DNA of 64,000 nucleotides from Platycnemis pennipes (taxonomy: Eukaryota; Arthropoda; Insecta; Odonata; Platycnemididae): assembly GCA_933228895.1 (NCBI GenBank), contig OW121846.1, positions 151,822,746 through 151,886,745 on the forward strand. The letters run 5' to 3'. Made by a program: the position numbers and the translations under genes. The notes under the pieces were generated by a model. It saw nothing but the letters and a program-made list of their open reading frames with translations. It did no database searches and had not been told where the DNA came from. Position 1 is the stretch's first letter. Each line of letters starts with the position of its first letter. Shown here piece by piece: positions 51,693 through 63,815 of the stretch.

Positions 51693-52141
51693 TAGGGATG
51701 CGGAAACATAACCGGTTATATTCACAACCGGCTTTTTTCCCTTAGGATACCCAGTTAAAACCGGTTATTTTTTAGCGCCGTTTAATCAAAGTACTCGGTT
51801 ATTTTTTGGCATAACCGAAAAATAACCGGAGAGAAATAACAAAATGAAAATTGCTGCTTCCGGCACTCTCTCAGGCAACGATGTCACTACTTGCCCCTGA
51901 TCATACGATACGCCCCTGCCGGCCTCTGCGCTAGTTATAACCGGAGTGATGAGTACTTTTTGATATAACCGAGAAATAACCGGTGACCAGCCAGAGTGAA
52001 ATAACCGGAGGCACGAGCACTCGCCAATCACAAGGAACAATCGCACTACTCGTAGCTGATGTCTAGGTTTTTTTCTGCGCAGGTCATCGTGAGTGGAACG
52101 AGAACTAGGTTGTTTTGCAGTTATACCAAAATGTAACCGGA
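51693..52141. repeat. AACCGGTTA-rich element with a hAT-like left end
   Basis: Begins TAGGGATGCGGAAACATAAC and then carries AACCGGTTAT, CACAACCGGC, AAAACCGGTTATTTTTT and several ATAACCGG repeats up to about 52141. No right-hand CCCATCCCTA was found, so the element is truncated or its end has decayed. It fits the group of hAT-like ends filled with short palindromic motifs. Confidence 0.5.
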
Positions 52142-53949
52142 ACAATAATGCTCATGCTGCTTTCAGAATGCTACCCAGAATAATAAAGGGCATAAAGTTC
52201 CTGATATATTTAGTAGATAGCAAAAAGGAAGTTGGAAGAACTGGAGCTCAATTTCTGTATTCTTAATAATAGTCACTCAATTTGAAGAATGAAGTGGAGG
52301 CAATGAAAGTGTGTAAAGCGTCGCAATAAGAACATTCATGCACATCCCCGTCTCTATATTACCCATCGTGCCGTCAAAATAGTCACAGATCAATTAATGT
52401 ACCAACCATACATTAAGTTTTCTCTTAGGATTTTGGCCGTGAATTAATGCTATCAAATAGGGTAGTTTCCTATTATTTTTTACTGTCTTGATCGAAAGTT
52501 TATAACCCCTGGAGTACGTGTTTTAAGCCGTTCGATTTTTAAATGACGTTAAGTATTTTTCCTCATTAATTAAAAAGTGAAAAAAATCAATGGCGCGAAA
52601 ACGCGACGGCAAACTATTGCATGCCGGTTAATCCTACGCGTGACGTCAAACTATTTCCTCTACCTGCCACCAGGTGGTGCTGCGGGCGCTTCCAAATAGA
52701 CGCCGCACTCCGTTGAAGCTTATGAACGAGTATTGGAGGCATATTTATTCCGTTAATTAATTATAATTAACTTTTATTTATTTATTTAACATTACTTATA
52801 CAGTTGATTCATTTAAAATCAGTTAGTATTCCTTTCACAAGCATATCATGTAGTTCGCCTATCGCCGCACGACCTTCACGCCATGCTTCGTCGTAGCAGA
52901 AGACACAGCGAGCAGGACGTCCTTGAGCCTATAAAATGACTAATAATACCATGTTTAACTGAGAATTCTTTTCCAACATTGATAGTTTTTACAGGTTAAT
53001 ACTAATAAATATTCACTAGAGCTAAGGGGCCCTGAAATACAACGGTAAGTTCAGGAGACGAATTTTCCTATGCTTCGCAACGTAAACTACCTACCTGTTA
53101 CGTCAGCATGAAGGCAGCGCACCCCGCCATTTCAGAGCCTTTTCAAATGGCCTTAAAATTAACATTTAATTCTCTAGTAAACTGGAATTTCTCAATACAA
53201 ACTTTTTGCGTAAATTAAATACATTTATGGCAGGGCACAAATCGCAATTAATGAAGTCTGTTTTCTTTGATGAAGGAAACTACCCTATTGTCACGTGTCA
53301 CAGGGGTAATATTTGTTTTCTCTTTTAAAAGAACTGGTTGTATTTTAATCCACTCTGTAGTTGATATTTTGGGACTGTGAAGACTTAGTGTGATTGCAGA
53401 AATTCGATCTCTATTTCCATTTAACCTTATGAATATTTACACCCTGAAAATTGCTTGACCTACTTGGGATATTTATTTATCATTACTAAAATTATTAATG
53501 AAATATACCTCTGGCAAGGATATACTTGATATGCTTGTAGTGCCTCGTCCATCGACGCCTCGACCATCCATCCAGGAACCCTGACTGTCACCTCGGACCC
53601 ATTCCCGAGTCCCGCATTTTTCGTGTGTGACCCAGAAGGGGACCACACATCTGGACCGTCCCGTGTATATGATCTTTTTCTGGGCCGTCCCCCGACCCCG
53701 CTCAAACCTTTCATCACTAGGAGCACGTGGGGCAGAACCATAAGAGAAAAGATGATGTAGGTACTCATGAGGATCCGACGTCGCCTACGCACGAAGCACA
53801 CACACCGCTCTCCGCAGAGCATCGAAGTATACCTTTTTCTCGTAATATAATCAAGTTCACTTCCTTTGCGTTTTTTTCCACCTGCCAACCAGTTCCATTA
53901 CACGAGAAGGCACCAAAAACCGTTCATACTGCCATATAGAATATATTAT
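52142..53949. other. No gene recognised
   Basis: AT-rich. A short dyad CCTGCCACCAGGTGGTGCTG lies near 52664. The minus-strand frame 53460-53888 has no family motif. This stretch leads into the satellite. Confidence 0.4.
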
Positions 53950-56900
53950 TTATAGAATAATTCATAGCGAAATATAAAATCCAGATTCTGAGGTGTGTTT
54001 TCAAACCAGATTTCTTCTCACTAAATTCACTATTTCCGCTGTTTTAAAACAAAAATTGACACTAAGGCATCTGCTCATCGGTTTTCACCGATTTTTATAC
54101 AATAATTCATAGCGAAATAAAAAATCCAGATTCTGAGGTGTGTTCTCAAAACAGCTTCCTTTTCACTAAATTCACTGTTCCCGCTGTTTTAAAACAAAAA
54201 TTGTCAATAAGGCCTCTTCACATCGATTTTCACCGATTTTCATCCAAAATATCATAGAGAAATAAAAAATCCAGATTCTGAGGTGTGTTCTCAAAACACC
54301 TCCCTTGTCACAAAATTCACTGTTTCCGCTGTTTTAAAACAAAAATCGACACTTAGGCCTCTGCTCATCCTTTTCACCGATTTTTATACAATAATTCATA
54401 GCGAAATAAAAAATCCAGATTCTGAGGTGTGTTCTCAAAACAGCTTCCTTATCACAAAATTCACTGTTTCCGCTGTTTTAAAACAAAAATTGACACTAAG
54501 GCCCCTGCTCATCGGTTTTCACCGATTTTTATACAATAATTCATGGCGAAATAAAAAATCCAGATTCTGAGGTGTGTTCTCAAAACAGCTTCCTTCTCAT
54601 AAAATTCACTATTTTCGCTGTTTTAAAACATTAATTGACACTAAGGCCCCTGCTCATCGGTTTTCACCGATATTTATACAATAATTCATAGCGAAATAAA
54701 AAATCCAGATTCTGAGGTGTGTTCTCAAATTAGCTTCCTTCTCACTTAATTCACTACTTCCGCTGATTTAAAACAAAAATTGACACTGAGGCCTCTGCTC
54801 ATCGGTTTTCACCGATTTTTATACAATAATTCATACCGAAATATAAAATCCAGATTCTGAGGTGTGTTCTCAAACCAGATTTCTTCTCACTAAATTCACT
54901 ATTTCCGCTGTTTTAAAACAAAAATTGACACTAAGGCATCTGCTCATCGGTTTTCACCGATTTTTATACAATAATTCATAGCGAAATAAAAAATCCAGAT
55001 TCTGAGGTGTGTTCTCAAAACAGCTTCCTTTTCACTAAATTCACTGTTCCCGCTGTTTTAAAACAAAAATTGTCAATAAGGCCTCTTCACATCGATTTTC
55101 ACCGATTTTCATCCAAAATATCATAGAGAAATAAAAAATCCAGGTTCTGAGGTGTGTTCTCAAAACACCTCCCTTGTCACAAAATTCACTGTTTCCGCTG
55201 TTTTAAAACAAAAATCGACACTTAGGCCTCTGCTCATCCTTTTCACCGATTTTTATACAATAATTCATAGCGAAATAAAAAATCCAGATTCTGAGGTGTA
55301 TTCTCAAAACAGCTTTCTTCCCACTTAATTCACAATTTCCGCTATTTAAAAAAAAAAATTGACACTACGGCCTCTGCTCAGTGGTTTCCACCGATTTTTA
55401 TACAATAATTCATAGCAAAATAAAAAATCCAGATTCTGAGGTGTGTTGTCCTCAGAAAATCCTTATCACAAAATTCACTACTTCCGCTGTTTCAAAATAT
55501 AAATTGACACTGCTGATCGGTATTCACCGATTTTTATAGAATAATTCATAGCGAAATATAAAATCCAGATTCAAAGGTGTGTTCTCAAACCAGATTTCTT
55601 CTCACTAAATTCACTACTTCCGCTGATTTAAAACAAAAATTGACACCAAGGCCCCTGCTCATCGGTTTTCACCGATTTTTATACAATAATTCATGGCGAA
55701 ATAAAAAATCCAGATTCTGAGGTGTGTACTCAAAACAGCTTCCTTCTCACTAAATTCACTATTTTCGCTGTTTTAAAACAAAAATTGACACTAAGGCCCC
55801 TGCTCATCGGTTTTCACCGATTTTTATACAATAATTCATAGCTAAATAAAAAATCCAGATTCTGAGGTGTGTTCTCAAAACAGCTTCCTTCTCACTAATT
55901 TCACTGTTTCCGCTGTTTAAAATAAAAATTGACACTTAGGCCTCAGCTCATCGGTTTTCACCGATTTTTATACAATAATTCATAGCAAAATAAAAAATCC
56001 AGATTCTGAGGTGTGTTCTCCTCAGAAAATCCTTATCACAAAATTCACAACTTCCGCTGTTTCAAAACAAAAATTGACACTGAGGCCTCTGCTCATCGGT
56101 TTTCACCGATTTTTATACAATAATTCATAACGAAATATAAAATCCAGATTCTGAGGTGTGTTCTCAAACCAGATTTCTTCTCACTAAATTCACTATTTCC
56201 GCTGTTTTAAAACAAAAATTGACACTAAGGCCCCTGCTCATCGGTTTTCACCGTTTTTTATGCAATAATTCATTGCAAAATAAAAAATCCAGATTCTGTG
56301 GTGTGTTTTCAAAAACGTTTCCTTCTAACTAAATTCACTATTTCCGCTCTTTTAAAACAAAAATTGACACTAAGTCCCCTGCTCATCGGTTTTCACCGAT
56401 TTTTATACAATAATTCATAGCGAAATAAGAAATCCAGATTCTGAGGTGTGTTCTCAAAACAGCTTCCTTCTCACTAAAATCACTATTTCCGCTGTTTTAA
56501 AACATAAATTGACACTAAGGCCCCTGCTCATCGTTTTTCACCGTTTTTTATACAATAATTCATTGCAAAATAAAAAATCCAGATCCTGTGGTGTGTTTTC
56601 AAAAACGTTTCCTTCCTTCTCACTAAATTCACTGTTTCCGCTGTTTTAAAAAAACAATTGACACTAAGGCCTCTGCTCATCGGGTTTCCCCGATTTTTAA
56701 ACAATAATTCATAGCGAAATAAAAAAACAAGATTCTGAGGTGTGTTCTCAAAACAGCTTTCTTCCCACTTAATTCACTATTTCCTCTATTTAAAAAAAAA
56801 AATTGACATTACGGCCTCTGCTCAGTGGTTTCCACCGATTTTTATACAATAATTCAAAGCGAAAAAAAATCCAGATTCTGAGGTGTTCTCAAATTAGCTT

Positions 56901-59900
56901 CCTTCTCACTAAATTCACTACTTCCGCTGATTTAAAACAAAAATTAACACTAAGGCCCCTGCTCATCGGTTTTCACCGATTTTTATACAATAATTCATGG
57001 CGAAATAAAAAATCCAGATTCTGAGGTGTGTACTCAAAACAGCTTCCTTCTCACTAAATTCACTATTTTCGCTGTTTTAAAACAAAAATTTACACTAAGG
57101 CCCCTGCTCATCGGTTTTCACCGATGTTTATACAATAATTCATGGCGAAATAAAAAATCCAGATTCTGAGGTGTGTACTCAAAACAGCTTCCTTCTCACT
57201 AAATTCACTATTTTCGCTGTTTTAAAACAAAAATTGACACTAAGGCCCCTGCTCATCGGTTTTCACCGATTTTTATACAATAATTCATAGCGAAATAAAA
57301 AATCCAGATTCTGAGGTGTGTTCTCAAAACAGCTTCCTTCTCACTAATTTCACTGTTTCCGCTGTTTAAAATAAAAATTGACACTTAGGCCTCTGCTCAT
57401 CGGTTTTCACCGATTTCAATACAATAATTCATAGCAAAATAAAAAATCCAGATTCTGAGGTGTGTTGTCCTCAGAAAATCCTTATCACAAAATTCACTAC
57501 TTCCGCTGTTTCAAAATATAAATTGACACTGCTGATCGGTATTCACCGATTTTTATAGAATAATTCATAGCGAAATATAAAATCCAGATTCAAAGGTGTG
57601 TTCTCAAACCAGATATCTTCTCACTAAATTCACTATTTCCGCTGTTTTAAAACAAAAATTGACACTAAGGCTTCTGCTCATCGGTTTTCACCGATTTTTA
57701 TACAATAATTCGTAGCGAAATAAAAAATCCAGATTCTGAGGTGTGTTCTCAAAACAGCTTTCTTTTCACTAAATTCACTGTTCCCGCTGTTTTAAAACAA
57801 AAATTGTCAATAAGGCCTCTTCTCATCGATTTTCACCGATTTTTATCCAAAATATCATAGCAAAATAAAAAATCCAGATTCTGAGGTGTGTTCTCAAAAC
57901 ACCTCCCTTGTCACAAAATTCACTACTTCCGCTGTTTTAAAACAAAAATTGACACTAAGGCCTCTGCTCATCGGTTTTCACCGATATTTATACAATAATT
58001 CATAGCAAAATAAAAAATCCAGAATCTGAGGTGTGTTCTCCTCAGAAAATTCTTATCACAAAATTCACTACTTCCGCTGTTTCAATACACAAATTGACAC
58101 TGAGGCCTCTGCTCATCGGTTTTCACAGATTTTTATACAATAATTCATGGCGAAATAAAAAATCCAGATTCTGAGGTGTGTACTCAAAACAGCTTCCTTC
58201 TCACTAATTTCACTGTTTCCGCTGTTTAAAATAAAAATTGACACTTAGGCCTCTGCTCATCGGTTTTCACCGATTTCATACAATAATACATAGCAAAATA
58301 AAAAATCCAGATTCTGAGGTGTGTTCTCCTCAGAAAATCCTTATCACAAAATTCACTACTTCCGCTGTTTCAAAACATAAATTGACACTGTGGCCTCTGC
58401 TCATCGGTTTTCACCGATTTTTATACAATAATTCATACCGAAATATAAAATGCAGATTCTGAGGTGTGTTCTCAAACCAGATTTCTTCTCACTAAATTCA
58501 CTATTTCCGCTGTTTTAAAACAAAAATTGACACTAAGGCCCCTGCTCATCGGTTTTCACCGATATTTATACAATAATAATTAATAGCGAAATAAAAAATC
58601 CTGATTCTGAGGTGTGTTCTCAAAACAGCTTCCTTCTCACTAAATTCACTATTTCCGCTCATTTAAAACAAAAACTGACACTAAGGCCTCTGCTCATCGG
58701 TTTTCACCGATTTTTATACAATAATTCATAGCAAAATAAAAAATCCAGATTCTGAGGTGTGTTCTCCTCAGAAAATCCTTATCACAAAATTCACTACTTC
58801 CGCTGTTTCAAAACATAAATTGACACTGCTGATCGGTTTTCACCGATTTTTATAGAATAATTCATAGCGAAATATAAAATCCAGATTCTGAGGTGTGTTC
58901 TCAAAACACCTCCCTTGTCACAAAATTCACTACTTCCGCTGTTTTAAAACAAAAATTGACACTAAGGCCTCTGCTCATCGGTTTTCACCGATATTTATAC
59001 AATAATTCATAGCAAAATAAAAAATCCAGAATCTGAGGTGTGTTCTCCTCAGAAAATTCTTATCACAAAATTCACTACTTCCGCTGTTTCAATACACAAA
59101 TTGACACTGAGGCCTCTGCTCATCGGTTTTCACAGATTTTTATACAATAATTCATGGCGAAATAAAAAATCCAGATTCTGAGGTGTGTACTCAAAACAGC
59201 TTCCTTCTCACTAATTTCACTGTTTCCGCTGTTTAAAATAAAAATTGACACTTAGGCCTCTGCTCATCGGTTTTCACCGATTTCATACAATAATTCATAG
59301 CAAAATAAAAAATCCAGATTCTGAGGTGTGTTCTCCTCAGAAAATCCTTATCACAAAATTCACTACTTCCGCTGTTTCAAAACATAAATTGACACTGTGG
59401 CCTCTGCTCATCGGTTTTCACCGATTTTTATACAATAATTCATACCGAAATATAAAATGCAGATTCTGAGGTGTGTTCTCAAACCAGATTTCTTCTCACT
59501 AAATTCACTATTTCCGCTGTTTTAAAACAAAAATTGACACTAAGGCCCCTGCTCATCGGTTTTCACCGATATTTATACAATAATAATTAATAGCGAAATA
59601 AAAAATCCTGATTCTGAGGTGTGTTCTCAAAACAGCTTCCTTCTCACTAAATTCACTATTTCCGCTCATTTAAAACAAAAACTGACACTAAGGCCTCTGC
59701 TCATCGGTTTTCACCGATTTTTATACAATAATTCATAGCAAAATAAAAAATCCAGATTCTGAGGTGTGTTCTCCTCAGAAAATCCTTATCACAAAATTCA
59801 CTACTTCCGCTGTTTCAAAACATAAATTGACACTGCTGATCGGTTTTCACCGATTTTTATAGAATAATTCATAGCGAAATATAAAATCCAGATTCTGAGG

Positions 59901-62223
59901 TGTGTTCTCAAACCAGATTTCTTCTCACTAAATTCACTATTTCCGCTGTTTTAAAACAAAAATTGACACTAAGGTTTCTGCTCATCGGTTTTCAACGATT
60001 TTTATACAATAATTCGTAGCGAAATAAAAAATCCAGATTCTGAGGTGTGTTCTCAAAACAGCTTCCTTTTCACTAAATTCACTGTTCCCGCTGTTTTAAA
60101 ACAAACATTGTCAATAAGGCCTCTTCACATCGATTTTCACCGAATTTTATCCAAAATATCATAGCAAAATAAAAAATCCAGATTCTGAGGTGTGTTCTCA
60201 AAACACCTCCCTTGTCACAAAATTCACTACTTCCGCGGTTTTAAAACAAAAATTGACACTAAGGCCTCTGCTCATCGGTTTTCACCGATTTTTATACCAT
60301 AATTCATAGCGAAATAAAAAATCCAGATTCTGAGGTGTTTTTAAAACAGCTTCCTTCTCACTAAATTCACTGTTTCCGCTGTTTTAAAACAAAAATTGAC
60401 ACTTAGGCCTCTGCTCATCGGTTTTCACCGATTTTTATACAATAATTCATAGCAAAATAAAAAATCCAGATTCTGAGGCGTGTTCTCAGAAAACTTTCCT
60501 TATCACAAAATTCACTGTTTCCGCTGTTTTAAAACAAAAATTGACACTAAGGCCCCTGCTCATCGGTTTTCACCGATTTTTATACAATAATTCATGGCGA
60601 AATAAAAAATCCAGATTCTGATGTGTGTTCTCAAAACAGCTTCCTTCTCATTAAATTCACTATTTTCGCTGTTTTAAAACATAAATTGACACTAAGGCCC
60701 CTGCTCATCGGTTTTCACCGATTTTTATACAATAATTCATAGCGAAATAAAAAATCCAGATTCTGAGGTGTGTTCTCAAATTAGCTTCCTTCTCACTAAA
60801 TTCACTACTTCCGCTGATTTAAAACAAAAATTGACACTGAGGCCTCTGCTCATCGGTTTTCACCGATTTTTATACAATAATTCATACCGAAATATAAAAT
60901 CCAGATTCTGAGGTGTGTTCTCAAACCAGATTTCTTCTCACCAAATTCACTATTTCCGCTGTTTTAAAACAAAAATTGACACTAAGGCATCTGCTCATCG
61001 GTTTTCACCGATTTTTATACAATAATTCATAGCGAAATAAAAAATCCAGATTCTGAGGTGTGTTCTCAAAACAGCTTCCTTTTCACTAAATTCACTGTTC
61101 CCGCTGTTTTAAAACAAAAATTGTCAATAAGGCCTCTTCACATCGATTTTCACCGATTTTCATCCAAAATATCATAGAGAAATAAAAAATCCAGATTCTG
61201 AGGTGTGTTCTCAAAACACCTCCCTTGTCACAAAATTCACTGTTTCCGCTGTTTTAAAATAAAAATCGACACTAAGGCCTCTGCTCATCCTTTTCACCGA
61301 TTTTTATACAATAATTCATAGCGAAATAAAAAATCCAGATTCTGAGGTGTGTTCTCAAAACAGCTTTCTTCCCACTTAATTCACTATTTCCGCTATTTAA
61401 AAAAAAAAATTGACACTACTGCCTCTGCTCAGTGGTTTCCACCGATTTTTATACAATAATTCAAATTAAAAAAAAATTCAGATTCTGAGGTGTTCTCAAA
61501 TTAGCTTCCTTCTCACTAAATTCACTACTTCCGCTGATTTAAAACAAAAATTGACACCAAGGCCCCTGCTCATCGGTTTTCACCGATTTTTATACAATAA
61601 TTCATGGCGAAATAAAAAATCCAGATTCTGAGGTGTGTTCTCAAAACAGCTTCCTTCTCACTAAATTCACTATTTTCGCTGTTTTAAAACAAAAATTGAC
61701 ACTAAGGCCCCTGCTCATCGGTTTTCACCGATTTGTATACAATAATTCATAGCTAAATAAAAAATCCAGATTCTGAGGTGTGTTCTCAAAACAGCTTCCT
61801 TCTCACTAATTTCACTGTTTCCGCTGTTTAAAATAAAAATTGACACTTAGGCCTCTGCTCATCGGTTTTCACCGATTTTTATACAATAATTCATAGCAAA
61901 ATAAAAAATCCAGAGTTTGAGGTGTCTTATCCTCAGAAAATCCTTATCACAAAATTCACTACTTCCGCTATTTCAAAACAAAAATTGACACTGAGGCCTC
62001 TGCTCATCGGTTTTCACCGATTTTTATACAATAATTCATAACGAAATATAAAATCCAGATTCTGAGGTGTGTTTCCAAACCAGATTTCTTCTCACTAAAT
62101 TCACTATTTCCGCTGTTTTAAAACAAAAATTGACACTAAGGCTTCTGCTCATCGGTTTTCACCGATTTTTATACAATAATTCATAGCGAAATAAGAAATC
62201 CAGATTCTGAGGTGTGTTCTCAA
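53950..62223 (+). repeat. 145-bp satellite array, about 57 monomers
   Basis: Tandem monomers of about 145 bp (137-146), each with ATCGGTTTTCACCGAT (6-bp stem, 4-base loop), ATACAATAATTCATAG, AATCCAGATTCTGAGGTGTG, TTCCGCTGTTTTAAAAC and AAAATTGACACTAAGG. At least four variants differ in the segment after GTGTG: CTCAAAACAGCTTCC, CTCAAACCAGATTTC, CTCCTCAGAAAATCC and CTCAAAACACCTCCC. Variants recur in blocks, giving higher-order repeats. The array starts in an already typical monomer at about 53950 and ends abruptly at 62223 inside piggyBac sequence. Open frames in it are artefacts. Confidence 0.97.
57875..59888 (+). repeat. 1,007-bp higher-order repeat, two nearly identical units
   Basis: About 57875-58881 and 58882-59888 are nearly identical (the clearest difference is ATAATACATAG versus ATAATTCATAG at about 58285/59292). 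Each contains seven monomers of different types in the same order. This is the most recent visible amplification in the array. Larger, older duplications are about 54548-55380 versus 60600-61440. Confidence 0.9.
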
Positions 62224-63141
62224 AAGATCTTCGGACAGCAACCGTGACACCCTCTGTTGATCCTCTTCATAACTCATTACTCCAACTAATTTCGGCAGTA
62301 AAAATTGTTCACATACATTTAGAGGAAAATTGGACGCAACACATGGAACTGTATTGTACGGCATAAGGTATATAAATGCAAGAGTGAAATTGCTGCGTAG
62401 CGTACTTACCAAGTGAGATAAGTGCAGTCTGAGTTGTCGCAAGAGTTGCAAAAGGAGATTCACAAAAAAACGTAGATGGGCCGACCTGTCGAGATAATGA
62501 TAAAACTATAAGTAATTACATATAATGCCATTCATCTCGTTTAGTTATTATGAATCAGAGATAAGTGTAAACCAAAAAAATGTATATATATTGTAAAATT
62601 AATTATTTACGTGAAGATAATAAGCAATTTCAAATGAATGCATTCCAAAATTTATAACGTACCTGTTAGTGTCGTTGTGCACGGGTGTTTTTCCTGGACA
62701 GCGGCGTCGTTCCACAAGCATGTCTAATAACTGCGTGCACACAGTGACTGACTCGTGGAAAAAGGATTCCTTGGCCTTATATAGGGTACATGTAACTTCC
62801 AAGACTTGAAATTGGAATCCAAAGCATGGTAAAAGCGGCATCATTGTTATCTATTCTCATGATACATCAATGTTACACTTTCGGTCTGTGAGACCGGGCG
62901 TCACCACTCCGGCAACAAAATAAAATTTCGGAACATGAGTGGTGACGCGCGGTCTCGCAGACCGAAAGTAGCAGTAAGTAACAATTTACTTTGACGAAGG
63001 GATTTTTTGGGTCATAAATCGAAAGAGCAGCGTAAAATAGGATGCTACTGAAAAGCATAAACTGCAACATTATGTACTTCGCTTGAGACACCGATGAGAT
63101 TTAATCTTCGGCCTGTGAGACCGGGCGTCACCACTCTAGGG
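62224..63141 (-). mobile_element. piggyBac-like transposon, 5' part, truncated by the satellite
   Basis: Complement of 46978-47745 plus the 5' terminus missing there. The 5' end CCCTAGAGTGGTGACG abuts TTAA at 63142-63145. The coding start (MSYEEDQQRVSRLLSE, minus strand 62275-62226) is cut at 62224, where satellite begins. It lacks the 241-bp fold-back of its sister copy, so it shows the empty site at about 62575-62595. The frame 62463-62149 runs into satellite and is not real beyond 62224. Confidence 0.9.
62878..62968. repeat. Subterminal 31-bp inverted repeats of the piggyBac element
   Basis: The arms 62878-62908 (CTTTCGGTCTGTGAGACCGG then GCGTCACCACT) and 62938-62968 are complementary with few mismatches around a 29-bp spacer. 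Both resemble the terminal sequence at 63105-63141 (TCGGCCTGTGAGACCGGGCG and TCACCACTCTAGGG). The 5' end therefore has three copies of one motif, likely transposase-binding sites. Confidence 0.85.
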
Positions 63142-63145
63142 TTAA

Positions 63146-63620
63146 AAATCCTCTGATGCGCTTCCATGTTGTCCATCCTTTTCATTTGATGATCGTTTCC
63201 TTACCCATATCAGGAAATTCCTTGAAGTCACCGACAGTACACAAACACCATCTGAAGCATTCCCATAATACGACGTGAAACCGAAACGACGAAATAAAAT
63301 CACATACGCGAAGACACAAAAAATTTCAACATGATCATTGGAACCAAGGGTAGCAAATAAAAAAACTGATTTCAAAGACTCATTTAATTACTTATACTGT
63401 TACACACCTCAGCTTAAGAACAAAATCAATGAATGGATCATGAAGTCAAATAACAGTTTCCATACTTCACAGATTTACATTTAAGAAATTGATACAGCCA
63501 TTTGAATGTCAATACTCCTCATCAACTCTTCAAAAAGCATTCCTGCAAAACAATCAATAGAAAGAAAAATGTCAGTATCACGTCATAGTATTTTACGTTT
63601 AAGTACCAATTTTATGTGAG
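63146..63620. other. No gene recognised
   Basis: The minus-strand frame 63375-63142 has a hydrophobic stretch but runs into the transposon target site and shows no family pattern. Otherwise AT-rich sequence. Confidence 0.35.
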
Positions 63621-63809
63621 TTAGACCATAACAACAAATGCTAATGCAACAGTAAAGATAACAAAGAAAGTAACTATGCTTAGAATTGTCCATTTCGTGC
63701 CTCTATCTACAAAGGAATAGTTGGTAAAACCTGAGGAGTTATCCATCAATGGGCTGATTATTCCACTAACACCCAGGAGGTTATCACCTTGGTAGCGCCT
63801 CTTTTTCAT
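63621..63809 (-). CDS. Putative first coding exon of a single-pass membrane protein
   Basis: From ATG at 63809 the minus frame reads MKKRRYQGDNLLG, a polar stretch, then VDRGTKWTILSIVTFFVIFT and VALAFVVMV before a stop. A short basic/polar N-terminus followed by a hydrophobic segment of about 22 residues is the layout of a type II signal anchor. M13 (neprilysin/ECE) peptidases start this way with a +..W before the anchor, but this is only resemblance. If an intron follows, its donor would be near 63625 (ATG/GTCTAAC), which is a weak site. The rest of the gene would lie at lower coordinates or is missing. Confidence 0.4.
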   Translation of the reverse strand: MKKRRYQGDNLLGVSGIISPLMDNSSGFTNYSFVDRGTKWTILSIVTFFVIFTVALAFVVMV

Positions 63810-63815
63810 GGTCAA

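Noticed and set aside
54283..59469. Open frames within the satellite (for example 58238-58462 and 59245-59469 with identical products)
   Set aside because: Identity reflects the 1,007-bp higher-order repeat; no codon signature or start context is shared with genes.
53950..62223. CRISPR-like array of repeats
   Set aside because: Whole 145-bp monomers are similar along their length and no unique spacers alternate with short repeats. This is eukaryotic satellite DNA.
62149..62463. Minus-strand 104-residue protein reading from piggyBac into satellite
   Set aside because: The last 25 residues come from satellite DNA and the first part is piggyBac 5' sequence; a junction artefact.
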